In this document: positions 46,301 through 56,980 of the stretch, in pieces
Position numbering within the stretch: the stretch's first letter is position 1
Layout: every line of letters begins with the position of its first letter
Source: Ottelia alismoides
Taxonomy: Eukaryota; Streptophyta; Magnoliopsida; Alismatales; Hydrocharitaceae
Length of the DNA stretch: 64,000 bases
NCBI GenBank assembly: GCA_037367405.1
Contig: JAZKJV010008882.1
Coordinates: 1,054,001-1,118,000 of the forward strand
Reading direction: 5' to 3'
Translations under genes and position numbers: made by a program
The notes under the pieces: generated by a model
What the model saw: the letters and a program-made list of their open reading frames with translations, nothing else
Databases searched by the model: none
What the model was told of the DNA's origin: nothing

Positions 46301-47037
46301 AAAAAATTACCTAAGGTTCATTTTAGTCTATTTTAGTGTCAATCCAAAAATCACTAAAAATTTCGAAGTAAAAACCTTAAAAATTAGAAAATACTTAACA
46401 ACTTCAAAAAAAATCTAAAAGAAACCATAGAAAACTCCAAAAATTATAAACTCAGCTCCTGTAGGTTCCCTATTTTATTGTCTTTATTTTAAAATTAATT
46501 TGGGAAAATTTTGTTGTTGTTTGCTATTTTTCATTCCCATTTTAATTTCGGCCAATAGTTAATTCACTGTTTTCTCTTATTTTATTTTTTAAAAATACCA
46601 AAAAGATTCTGAAAAATCCCCGAGAATCACAAAAACAGGAGAAAATTATAAAAAGATCAAAAATATTTTATTCACTGATTTTTGACTATTTTTACCTATT
46701 TTTATAAATACCTTATCCCCTTTGTTCTTATATTGTATATATACTTAATTATTGAAAAAGAAAATATAAAAATATAAAATATAACAAGAAAATATATAAT
46801 CAGAAACTCAAAAAACAAAATACAAAACTAAAAATTAAAAATAAAATTAAAAATATAAAATTAAAAACCCATAAAAACATTTGCACATTGATCACAATCA
46901 CATCACATTTTGCACTTAGCTTGATCTATCCTGCCTTGCTCCCTGTGTTTGAACTCTCTTCATACTTACACCTATACATTATTTATGTAGAGCTAAAAAT
47001 AAATTTGACTCCACTTTTATCTTTCATTGCTTGATAT
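43356..47037 (+). repeat. 3' LTR of the LARD-like element, truncated
   Basis: It matches the 5' LTR from TGATGAATCC through TTGATAT, including the three palindromes (44486-44513, 44521-44545, 45067-45086) and TATAAATA at 46117-46124. It then stops matching at 47037, so the final 111 bp are missing. The cause is a deletion or rearrangement at the right junction. Confidence 0.9.
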
Positions 47038-47139
47038 GCGAGTTCTTGAGAGAGGAGCGCAAGAGATATGGGTTGTCCATCAGTTTTTTTTTATCAAAAG
47101 CTGTTTAATTTTATCGATGCTCATGCTGATTAATTAGAT

Positions 47140-47735
47140 AGTTTTCTTTACGGTTCCGTTTGATAAATGGGTTGTGTTAGGTTGGGATATCCATGTGAAT
47201 AGTAGTTTTTTTAGCGCTTGAAGGTTGGAATGATAATTGTTACATGATGTGACATTGATTATGTGTTATATTAACTTTTTTATGATTAATATATATTTTT
47301 TATGTTAATAATTTTAGGGATTTTATCAGTTGTGCCCCTCTGAGATATCGCAATATCAGTTATGCCCCTATCTTTTTGGTAATATCAGTTGTGCCCTCGA
47401 CTTCTTGCCAATATTTCACTTGTGCCCCTCGGAGGGGCATAACTGATAAAAGATTTTTATCAGTTATGCCCCTCCGAGGGGCACAAGTGAAATATTGGCA
47501 AGAAGTCGAGGGCACAACTGATATTACCAAAAAGATAGGGGCATAGCTGATATTGCGATATCTCAGAGGGGCACATTTGATAAAATCCCATAATTTTATT
47601 TGAACATAGTTTAAAAATATTATACCAAAGAAATGATAGGATCAATATAAGTAATCCAAACTTAGGTTGGGAGGGTTGGAACGAGAGGTATATCGGTGTA
47701 CACTAGCAACCAAATGATCCCTAAACAATTGCAGT
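47140..47735. repeat. MITE split by the palindromic element
   Basis: Both sides of 47317-47589 belong to one unit. Its left half (GGGTTGTGTTAGGTTGGG and following) matches in reverse the stretch at 1905-2130. Ends and superfamily are not clear. Confidence 0.5.
47317..47589. mobile_element. 273-bp palindromic MITE with 9-bp target duplication (copy 2)
   Basis: Same length and structure as 11903-12175, ends GGGATTTTATCAG and TGATAAAATCCC, flanked by perfect 9-bp repeats ATAATTTTA (47308-47316 and 47590-47598). It is nested in another MITE. Confidence 0.9.
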
Positions 47736-47769
47736 GCCAGATTATACATCTTGTTTATATAATGCTATT

Positions 47770-48235
47770 ATGTTGGAATGTATTAAGTAATCGGGAAGTT
47801 ATAGACGTGGATATTGTGGATACAGATATTAAAAGATATTAAAATTATTTTATCATATCCTTAGAAACAGATGCAGATGTAAAATAGATACTGATCGCAT
47901 ACAGGTAATGTTAGAAATACTCTATAGAATCGACTTAAATATATACGAATTATATTGAAAACATATGATACAAATTTACTAAATGTGTTTGTATCATAAA
48001 AATTATACAAATATGTCAAAAAAGATATATAATTATGTTATATAGAGTTAAAAATAAATCTTTGACTATATTTATATACGAAAAATGATATACGGATACA
48101 AATGTTTGCATATATCAAAATGATATCCATATCTTCCATTTTAAAATGGATACGGGTACATATGTCAAAATCTATATAAAACAAATACGATGGCGGCACC
48201 GAACACAGATATATCCGTAATCATTTACATCCTAT
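47770..48235 (-). repeat. Degraded copy of the 13402-13909 hAT-type MITE
   Basis: Reverse-orientation similarity along the element, including GAATCGACTTAAATATATACG, AAAATGGATACGGGTAC and the end region ATTTACATCCTA. No clear target duplication remains. Confidence 0.6.
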
Positions 48236-49708
48236 CTGGCTGACATATCTTCTTCCGAATTTTTTTATTGAGAGTCCCTTCCTTCCGTTGAATCCTGCAG
48301 AAAATAATGGATCGGAATGAGTCGTATTTTTAGTTGAATCTGTTTTGATCCAACCTTAGAGGATTTTTACATTTTAAAATCCGATCCAATCTATAACATA
48401 TTTAAATCCAATCCACCACCAGATCACGGATAGGATCATATTAGGTCAGTACTAGGGTGCATACCCGCGCTTCGCGGCGGGAGTATTTTTTAGGGTAAAG
48501 AATGAAATTAGAAGGTTAAATTATAACAATGTACTTGTAACTTAATAGGCAAATTATGGAGGAACATATTATGTACAATTTATGTATCTTTTGAAAAAAA
48601 ATGTACATCAAGCTAATATTATTTAAAAGTTAATTTCTTATATTAAAATTTATTTTTTATTTTGAAGGTCTGACTCCACTCAAAAATATAAAATTACAAA
48701 CAAAAATGTATATATAAATATTAATATAATAAATATAAAATAAAATAAGAGATTTATAATTTTTAATTTAACAAATATATTTATATCTTTAACAAAATTA
48801 ATAATGCGACTTTCTTATAATATGGTATATTTATAGAAATACAAATTATTACAGAATATTTTTTACAATATACAAATTACATTCATAGAAATACAAATTA
48901 TTACATAATATAATTTTTTAATGACTACGTCGATCACTAATTCCAAACATCTGCTAGCATGACTGGTATCACCAGGAAAAATATTTTTGAAATAGTCACA
49001 AAGAATATATAGCTTCCCCACTGCAACCACAATCCATCAAATCCAAAATCAAAAGCATCAAATTAAAGCAACCATTCACATCAGAAGTACAATCAAACAA
49101 ACATGTGAGATTTTCTTCTGCTTTCCACCATCTCAACACCACAAATCCAGTACATGGAGATAAACATAGAGTAACAGAGAGCTCCTCCACCACTTTCATT
49201 GGTGGAAATGAACTATATAATTTAAAATATATAAATTGCATGTTAAAAATGTTTTATAAGCTTACAAAATAGTCCAGGTGAGTTGAAAAAATCTCATAAT
49301 CTAAATTTACGGATTCACCCATAAAGCCTTGGGACTGTAGCTGTGGTAAGGCTTGCGGCGGAAGACCACCGCCCACACAGCAGGTTGAGCAAACTCCCAC
49401 CCCCAAGGTAGTGGTCAGCCGACAATAGAGGGATAGCTAGCGGGGGAATAGCTCCGTCGATGAAGCTCGAAAAAGATGTGGCTGAGAGGCGGCAGAAGCA
49501 CCCCCTTACACAATGGAGATGCATTGATGGAAGACAATAGTGGTTCTCCTAGCGATCGAGCTAGACAGGAGAAGAGTAGCATTTCCTTTCTTGAAGTGTA
49601 ACCTTTCTCAAATGCAAAAAATCGGTATAATTAATCTCTTACAATGTTGTACATCTTAAAAGATCAATTACTTCCATAGCATTATATATCCAAAAAAATA
49701 AGACATAC

Positions 49709-49807
49709 TATGGGCAAGAGAAAAACAATCGCACCACCTTGCTTCCCCATTCATGCAGTTCGGCCAACTCTGTGTACAAAGGCATCTGGATCTTGAGGTG
49801 GATCATA
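49709..49807 (-). pseudogene. Captured exon of a DEAD-box RNA helicase (SPB4/DDX55-like)
   Basis: A 99-bp exon read on the minus strand: YDPPQDPDAFVHRVGRTA, a stop, then MGKQGGAIVFLLPI. This is motif VI of DEAD-box helicases and its surroundings; DPPQDPxxFVHRxGRTAR is typical of the SPB4/DDX55 (plant RH18-like) group that works in large ribosomal subunit assembly. The motif-VI arginine after GRTA is replaced by TGA, probably from CGA. A CAG acceptor (49810-49808) and a GTATGT donor (49708-49703) flank it exactly, so it was captured with intron sequence. Non-functional. Confidence 0.88.
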
Positions 49808-50381
49808 CTGCAAAGAACGGAGAACACCATTGTAGTAAAACTTGCTCCTTGTATTGTTACAGAGGTAACGCCCATCTCTTCCATTTTCTTTGACATTTTG
49901 TTTAATGCCTTGATGTTGGCTATTTATGAATGGTTGAGTTTTTGTTCTTTCCAATATTCTTTTACGCCTTCACTTATGCTTTTAATTGAATGCACTTATA
50001 TAGGCTTGAAGTCATACTTCTATTTCAGACACATGTAAATGCGCATTGTTATCATATCTTTATATTAATACATATATTAGAGCGGATGTTGTTCTTTCAA
50101 TATTTTTTTACACAATTTGATTCTAAGTATACACTTTTTTTATAGTTTTGAGGAGAAATATCATATAGATATCCATCTTACATTCTCCTACAGTAATCTT
50201 ATTCTAAAATGATGGGAAATTTTTCGGGTGTATTGCATTTTGTTAATCTTTGATTACATATTATGTCACATTCTCACTAACTAATAGTAACCAAACTCAT
50301 ATACATATATTCTACTAAGATTTTCACTTTTAAATTATGTTTGTTCATCTTCAGTTTTCCTGCCCCACTTTTCTCTGCCAG

Positions 50382-50650
50382 GCAAGTTCGAAGAAGCTGA
50401 AGGCATCATTAATGACACTTTAAAGGCATGTGTAGAGCTTGATACAGTTGCTTATAACACATATGTCAAGGCAATTCTTGAAGCAAGTTTGTTGCTCCTT
50501 TGATCTCATCCTTGTAGATACATCTAATAGCAGCTCTGAAATGAATTGACATGGTTGTGCAGGTAAACTGCATTTAACGTCAAGAATATATGACCAAATA
50601 GTATGATATGGAATTCCTCCATCTATCCAGACATACAATACAATGATTAG
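50382..50650 (+). pseudogene. Captured fragment of a pentatricopeptide-repeat (PPR) protein gene
   Basis: Two exons. The first is 50382-50486, after an AG acceptor: GKFEEAEGIINDTLKACVEL then DTVAYNTYVKAILEAS. A 76-bp intron (50487-50562, GT...CAG) follows. The second is 50563-50650: KLHLTSRIYDQIV, a stop, then YGIPPSIQTYNTMI. The pattern, about two repeats with VAYNTxxKAxLEAGKL and PSIQTYNTMI, is that of P-type PPR proteins, which bind organelle RNA. It lies in the opposite orientation to the helicase exon, so the two came from different genes or separate captures. Confidence 0.85.
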
Positions 50651-51974
50651 TTGATTCCAAAAATTCATGGCTTCGTGAGTAGAAGTGGTTACAGAAATTC
50701 ATGGGAATATCATTTGATGAAAAAGCATATACCAACATCATTATCTACTATGAAAAGACATGTAATGCATAGTTTATCTATAGTTTGAGAATTTCTTATA
50801 ACGTTTCTTCTTCCAGGAAGTGCATGTAGTATTCTGTCTAGAAGTGACAAATTAAGTGAAAGTGATAAAACGGAGTCAAACATGTGCATATATGTTTAAC
50901 TTATGACTTTGAGTGCACATTCATTTGATTAGGGAGCTACTTCGAGAAGGGAATCACACATGGTGAGGAGGAGGAGGACATCGAGGTCACGGGAAAAGTG
51001 CGAGAAGGAGGGGAGAAGAGGGGGCGGTGGGTGGAGGCAAGGAGGTAGAGGGGGCGGAGAAAGAGGCAGGCGAGGAGGGATGTCTTGGACGGGAGGGAAC
51101 CGATGCATCCCATTCGTTATCCGTCAGGCCGAGGAGGAGCTGGTGGTAGAGTCGGTGGAGAGGCATATGGAAGGGAAATGTTACTTGGGGGGAGAAAGAG
51201 AAAAGGGGGGAGAAGAGGTGCAAGGAGAAAGGGGGGAGAAGTCTCTCCATGTTATTTCACTTGGCATTGCTATGGCTAAAACTAGGAGAACCTAACTTTA
51301 GTGTATTGTATAGATGTTCTCTTCCACATGCACCTAAGTTTTTTTGTAAAGTTTGTTCCTTTTAAAAATCTTAAAATCCAATCTTTAAAGCATCATGATA
51401 CATTGTACATAAAAAGATTAAAAAATAATTTGAGGCTACATATCACAATTTGAATATACAATAAAAGAAATAAGAGACAAAACATCCTACTACGAAGTTG
51501 ACATTAAGAAACGAATGATTTGAATAATCGTTTAATTCTATCTTATGATCAATGCTAAAGACATGACAACAAACATCAGTTATTGTTGAATTATTTTTTT
51601 ATTTTTATAATTATCAACTAATGTCATATCCGTTGTAAAAGATCCATATGACTATGCTTTATTAGTTGACTTATTCATTAAATTAATATTCGTTGATAAA
51701 ATGAATAATAACAATGATTGACAATGATAAAATGCCAACGAATATTCATTGATATATTATTTGTTTCTAAAAACAATGAATAATATTCCTTGCTATATAT
51801 TTAATTACATAAAATATGTCAATATATAAGAAATTATTCGTTAACTTTTTTTTGTAGTGCTAGAGATTTTTATCACCCTTGTCTGAACTCATTGATTAGT
51901 ATTCCATAATAACAGGTATGTTGTGTGTGATAAGTTTTATGTTAATAGGTATATATATATATATTTAGAGGTTA

Positions 51975-52350
51975 ATGGGGCTGCCCTCTAGGGGTAGCCA
52001 ACATGGCTGCCCCCGCGTCATTTACGGCGTTTTTTTTATTTTTTTTCAAAAAATATCGCCATGTATATTCATCCCTATATCCCTCCTATATGCCATTCGA
52101 ATTTCGTCGGAAACAGAGACTCCTACGGCCTCCATCTAGACGGTCATTTTTTAACGGTAACAGGATTTTTTAAATCGACACCATCTCGATGGAGGCCGTA
52201 GGAATCTCTGTTTCCGATGAAATTCTAATGGTATATAGGAGGGATATAGGGATGAATATACATGATTTTATTTTTCAAAAAAAAAATAAAAAAAATACGC
52301 CGAAATAGAGAGAGGGGCAGCCATGTTGGCTGCCCCAGGGGGTAGCATCA
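51975..52350. mobile_element. Foldback MITE nested in the Helitron
   Basis: Two arms of about 160 bp are near-perfect inverted copies (for example ACGGCCTCCAT / ATGGAGGCCGT, and the words AACATGGCTGCCCC at both ends) around a loop of about 45 bp. TTA lies on both sides (51972-51974 and 52351-52353), which would fit a Harbinger-type MITE, but three bases are weak evidence. Confidence 0.75.
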
Positions 52351-53133
52351 TTAAATCCATATATTTATATGAAATATTGTTTGTAATATAACTATATAAG
52401 GAGTCTAGAGGAAGATTTACATGTCAAATATACTCTTAAATGAGTTTAATCGATAGAGGAATATTTTGTATAAATAATCTATTAATCCGTATCTAGTTAT
52501 AAAAGCATTTTTTATTGGTGGCATAATATTTCACATGTATTAATTAGAAGTAGTCTAAGAGGATTCTAATCAGTGGCTTAATATTTTGCTCGTAACAATG
52601 GATAATATTTTGCAGGTAATAATAAAGGATGGTGTTTGTAAAATAGCCGAAACTGTGACCCAAAATACGACTGGTGAGGAGCTGACGGATGGCAGATTGA
52701 GAGAGAGAAGTGAGAGATAACACAACCATGGAGGGATAAAGGAGGGCCTTACGTGTGTTAACTAAAATTGGATCCCGGACAAAGATGACATGAGTCATGA
52801 GTTAGGAGATATAAGAGAACATTGGGAATGAACCACGTGTCAAAAGAAGATGAAGCTGAGCTGAAGACCCAATTTTAGTATAGATATAGATTTTTTATAC
52901 TTACATTCATCCACCCAATAGTCTATTCTCATATATTTGTACTTTATAGGATACTACCTTCAATATTTGATATATGACTCAAAATTTATAATATGGTTAG
53001 AAGTAAAGAAAGAATATTTGGAGATCACACAATCAAATTAAATTTGAGGAATTCCATAATCTATTGTAAAAGCTTGAAGACCACACAATTAAACTTGAAG
53101 ATTATATTGAATTTGGAATTCAAGTTTCTTTTT

Positions 53134-53388
53134 AAGATTTTATCACTTTTGCACTTCTTGACTTCTACTAGTTATGCCCCTGCTTTTTTTAGAATATCAT
53201 TTGTGCTCTTATATTCTTACAAAATTAATAGATCTACCCTTTTGTAATATTAGTTAATATCCCTACTTTATCTTATCAAAGGGTAAAATTATAAATTTTG
53301 TAAGAAAATAGGGGCACAATTGATATTCCAAAAAAGGATTGGCATACATGGTATTGCAGAACTTAAGAAGAGCACACGTGATAAAACC
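53134..53388. repeat. Degenerate relative of the 273-bp palindromic MITE
   Basis: It begins GATTTTATCACTTTTGCAC and ends CACACGTGATAAAACC, with AGTTATGCCCCTGC and GGGGCACAATTGATATTCC inside. The palindrome has decayed and the target duplication is not clear. Confidence 0.65.
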
Positions 53389-53748
53389 CTTTCTTATATA
53401 TAATGCATTAGTTGATTTTTTTTCAATAGATTCCCAAACAAATAATCCAATAAAGCTACCAAATAATGATACAAAGATGAACTAGATAAGCAAATATGCC
53501 ATTTATGGTTGCTTATTAATGAAGTCTATAATTAATTTACTCTTTTAAGCTATGCTAACATTAAATCACTACCAAGAACATCCTTCAACATCCTTCAAGG
53601 ATTTATAACATATCATTAACCAATAAAACTATAAAATATTTATATTCGATTAAGTATACAAGACAATACTAGCTTGAATATAGCCCACCAGTTGGGAAAC
53701 ATACATGTCATTTAAAATTTAAATAGAATTTATTTGTAAGATTATACC

Positions 53749-54942
53749 TAGGGATGAGCATGGGTCGGGTTGGGCCGGACCCTAAAGGGCGCAAGCCCAA
53801 TCCCATCTAATTATATCGGGCGTTGGACCGGGCCTAGGATCGCAAGTCTTGTTGTTGTTTGTCCCAAGCCCAGGCTCGACCCATCTCCTTTAGGTCGGGC
53901 TTGGGTCGTGCCGGCCTAAGCCTAGACATGTTCTGCAGATCTGTAGAAACATACCTTGGGATCGTCATGACTAATTTCCACGAATTCCTCCCGACAATAA
54001 TCAATCCTTTCGTACTCCGAGAAGTATGACTACATGGATGATTTCTAGCCTTACAAAACCCCTAAATTGAATATGCCATTCTTCTCACATGTAATATAAA
54101 ACATAAAACATTAACCAATAACATGGAAAATAATATTATATTACTTATGGAAAAATATCGTGAAATTGTAAATCAATCTCTCTAATTGTAAAACAATGGT
54201 GTTTTAGTGACAAAACAATGTTGAAAATTCTTAAAATCACCACATATTAAATTTCATTTGCCATAAAAAGGTTCTTCAATAATGATATATCTTAACAATT
54301 AAGCTTGGAGCCTTGGAGGGAAACAGAATCGTAGTAGGGTCTGGGAGGCCACAATGAGGCACCTTGGGTAGTCGACTCAAGCCTCAAGCCCTTATGGAAA
54401 TGCCTAGAGGGTGGCTGGTAGCAAAGGACCTGGTCCTTAGTTAGCCATAGGCTCGGAGCTTAGGCTCTAAAAGGGATTGGAGGAGGGGGGACATGGCGAC
54501 TTGCTAGCTACTACCACCGCGTGAAGAGCTCACTGTCGTCGCTTAGGGTTAAGGTGAAAGGAATCAAGCCTGTCATGCGAGAAAACTTGGGGTTTTTGAA
54601 GTGTAATTTGGGTTTCTTGTGCGTGAGGTGTTAGGGGCCTACGACATCAACCGTGGTTTGGCATAAGGGGAGAGAGGTGGGAGGGGATATGTCCCTGGCT
54701 AAGGCCCGCGAGCCACCATTGAGATGGGTCTTGGGCTCAATCTCGGGCCATACTGCGGGCCACCACTCAGGCCTATATCAGGCTGGACCTCGGGCCGGGT
54801 TGGGAGTTGGCCAAGCCAAGTCCGAGCCAGTCCAAAATAAATTTGGGCTAATATTTTAGGCCCAGGTCGGACCCAATGTCCTCTTGAGCTTGGGCCGGGC
54901 CGGCCTTCGGACTGGGCCGGTCGAGCCCAATGCCTATCCCTA
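53749..54942. mobile_element. 1.2-kb hAT-type non-autonomous element
   Basis: Ends TAGGGATGAGCATGGG and, inverted at the right, TAGGGATAGGCATTGGG. 8-bp flanks ATTATACC (53741-53748) and ACTATACC (54943-54950) differ by one base. Subterminal regions are rich in GGGCCGG. The interior has no transposase. Confidence 0.8.
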
Positions 54943-54950
54943 ACTATACC

Positions 54951-56520
54951 TATAATCAAAATATGTATTTTTTTTTTGAAAAATATGAATACAAATCGTA
55001 TTTCAATTTTAAAAAGGAAAGAAATTCATGTAGTGCTAGATGGGTGTGTAAATCTGAGTATGTAGTTCATCTTTGGGATTTAGGTTTCAAGCTAGAACAA
55101 AAAATTAAGAAGCAAAATGATCAAGAATTACAAATGAACTTACCAAACAACCATCTCAAGTCTTTTCTTTTAATTGAAATTAGACAAGCAGCTTCACGTT
55201 GAGGACAAATGTTATCATGTAGGAGGAGGATGCCACGTGTGAGATGGGCAACAATATTTTAAGGGTAGGGCGGTGGGGATGAAATAGACTGAGATGAAGA
55301 GAGAAATGGGGGAAATATTGACGGTTAAGAGTGAAATGATAGGGAAAAAGAGTCGGAAGGGAATAATCAAATATAGTTTACATCTTTAGAAGTTACATCC
55401 ATATTTTATTATTTTGAAAATTTAACGGTTGACTTTTAGGAGAGAATAGAGAGCAGCAACAAGAGGATTTGGATCAAGATTGAACATAATTTTGAGAATG
55501 AATTGAAATAAACATTGTGTGTATATATGCATATAAATATATCTATGTATGTATGTTAACGGATTAAATTAAATTGGATCGGATTTTGGTAATTGATCTG
55601 ATCTAATCTATACTTTAACAAATTTATAAAATTTTAATCTTATGATAAAAACCAAATCAATCCAATCTAATAATGTCGGATTGGATCGGATTCAAGATTT
55701 TATCCAATCTTTGTGCTCCTCTGTATGACCTAACTCATATCCCATCCAAAAACCCATGTGGAATATCGAATACTTGTTAGGTATGTCATTGGAAACTTCC
55801 ACTACCCCAACATATTCAAAAGATGTAAACGATTAAATAAGTATACGAATATAATTGTTGTATTGGTAAATAGAATTGTTATATTGGTATCTATTTGATA
55901 GTAGGAATGTAGTTACGAATATATATGTCAACGAATACGAGAAATGTTGTAAATAAAGAAATGGATATGAAAATAATCAGACTAGATACGACAATTAGTA
56001 GCAATATAAATTGAGTATCTTAAAGTTAAGTGTAGTGAATGAACTGCAAATAAAAATATCCTTATTCAATTTGAAATGAATATAAATGCCAATACCAAAA
56101 TAGAAATAAACAGATAAGGTAATGAATTGGATACTTGAACCTACACGTCAACATATATAACAATTTTATCGTTGAAATCATTTATAAGGTTTCAATTGAA
56201 TAATCTTGCAATAAAAAATAAACAAATAAATATGGTTATAAATTAGACACTTAAGCCTACATGTCTGAGAATATAAATAATTGGGATATTTACATCCATA
56301 ATTATGAGTAATTTCGTTATTACCCCAGAAACCCTGTAAATCACGAATTACACCTAGAACCTTGAATACATACTTCGTTTTACACCCATAACCTTCCGTT
56401 AGTTTTTTTCATAAACTCAACCATAGAAGTGAGTTAATCTAACCGATATACGATCTAACAGCTAGGATTTATCTAATCAATCATGATCTAACGGCTACGA
56501 TTAATAAAAAAGAAAAGAAA
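54951..56520. other. Intergenic, no gene seen
   Basis: AT-rich, with GGATCGGATT-type words near 55560-55720 suggesting an old MITE. No coding region is supported. Confidence 0.4.
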
Positions 56521-56524
56521 TTTC

Positions 56525-56870
56525 TTGCAGGGGCTGGCGGGGAGGGCGGAGGGGCTTCGACCGGCGGGGCTTGTCGTGCGAGAGGGGGGCCTTGTGCCAT
56601 GCGGCGGGAGGGATGGGGGGCTCCGCCCTGTGACGTGCGGCGGAAGGGGGGGCTCCGACTTGAGCCATGCAGGGTTGGGGGGGGGGGGGGGGGAGTGTTG
56701 CGGCCGGCCTTCGACCGGGGGGGTGTGCATTTGGGAAGGGGGGCTCTGCCCTAAGCCATGCGACCGTTTGGGGGGGGGTGTGGGGCCGACGGGGAGGGGG
56801 AGCTCCGACCTGGGGGCTTGCAGGCAGGCAGGAGGGGGGGGAGCTCCGACCTGGGGGAGGTTTCCACCAT
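56525..56870 (+). repeat. GC-rich degenerate tandem repeat
   Basis: About five loose copies of a unit like GGGGGGCTCCGACCTGAGCC (near 56610, 56645, 56735, 56800 and 56840), with long G runs (for example 56675-56692). The Gly-rich and Pro-rich open frames across it differ by strand and frame and look like by-products of base composition. Confidence 0.6.
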
Positions 56871-56980
56871 CGCTTTCAGAAGTTGGTCGACGGGAGGTCG
56901 AAGGAGGTGGGTATTGCTTGGAGGACAAAGGGGAGGGGAGGTAGTTTGGAAGATGAAGACAAGAGGAGGCGGAAGGGAAT

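Larger units (their letters stand above)
33576..47037 (+). mobile_element. Large non-autonomous LTR retrotransposon (LARD-like, Ty3/gypsy-related)
   Basis: Structure in order: 5' LTR (33576-37340), tRNA-Asp primer site (37343-37360), leader, gag-like ORF, aspartic-protease-like ORF, hairpin/G-tract array, non-coding 3' region, polypurine tract (43344-43355) and 3' LTR (43356-47037, truncated). I find no reverse transcriptase, RNase H or integrase, so mobility would need another element. In the first 165 aligned bases of the LTRs I count nine differences (about 5%), so it is a moderately old insertion. The 3' LTR lacks the last 111 bp, and no target duplication can be checked; the 5-bp left flank is TCAGG. 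Confidence 0.88.
48452..52890 (-). mobile_element. Non-autonomous Helitron carrying gene fragments
   Basis: On the minus strand the 5' end is TCTATATCTATACTAAAA (from 52890) and the 3' end is CTAG (48455-48452). A GC-rich hairpin (CCGCG-AAG-CGCGG core, about 48464-48481) lies eight bases before CTAG. The insertion site is A/T (48451 A, 52891 T on the plus strand), as for Helitrons, and there is no target duplication. No Rep/helicase is present. It carries fragments of at least two host genes (49709-49807 and 50382-50650), a purine-rich GC block (50940-51290) and a nested foldback MITE. The segments 48500-49700 and 50700-50930 hold nothing I recognise. Confidence 0.85.

Noticed and set aside
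50960..51295. Arg/Gly-rich open frame in the Helitron
   Set aside because: Purine-rich low-complexity DNA opens several frames; no protein family is recognised.
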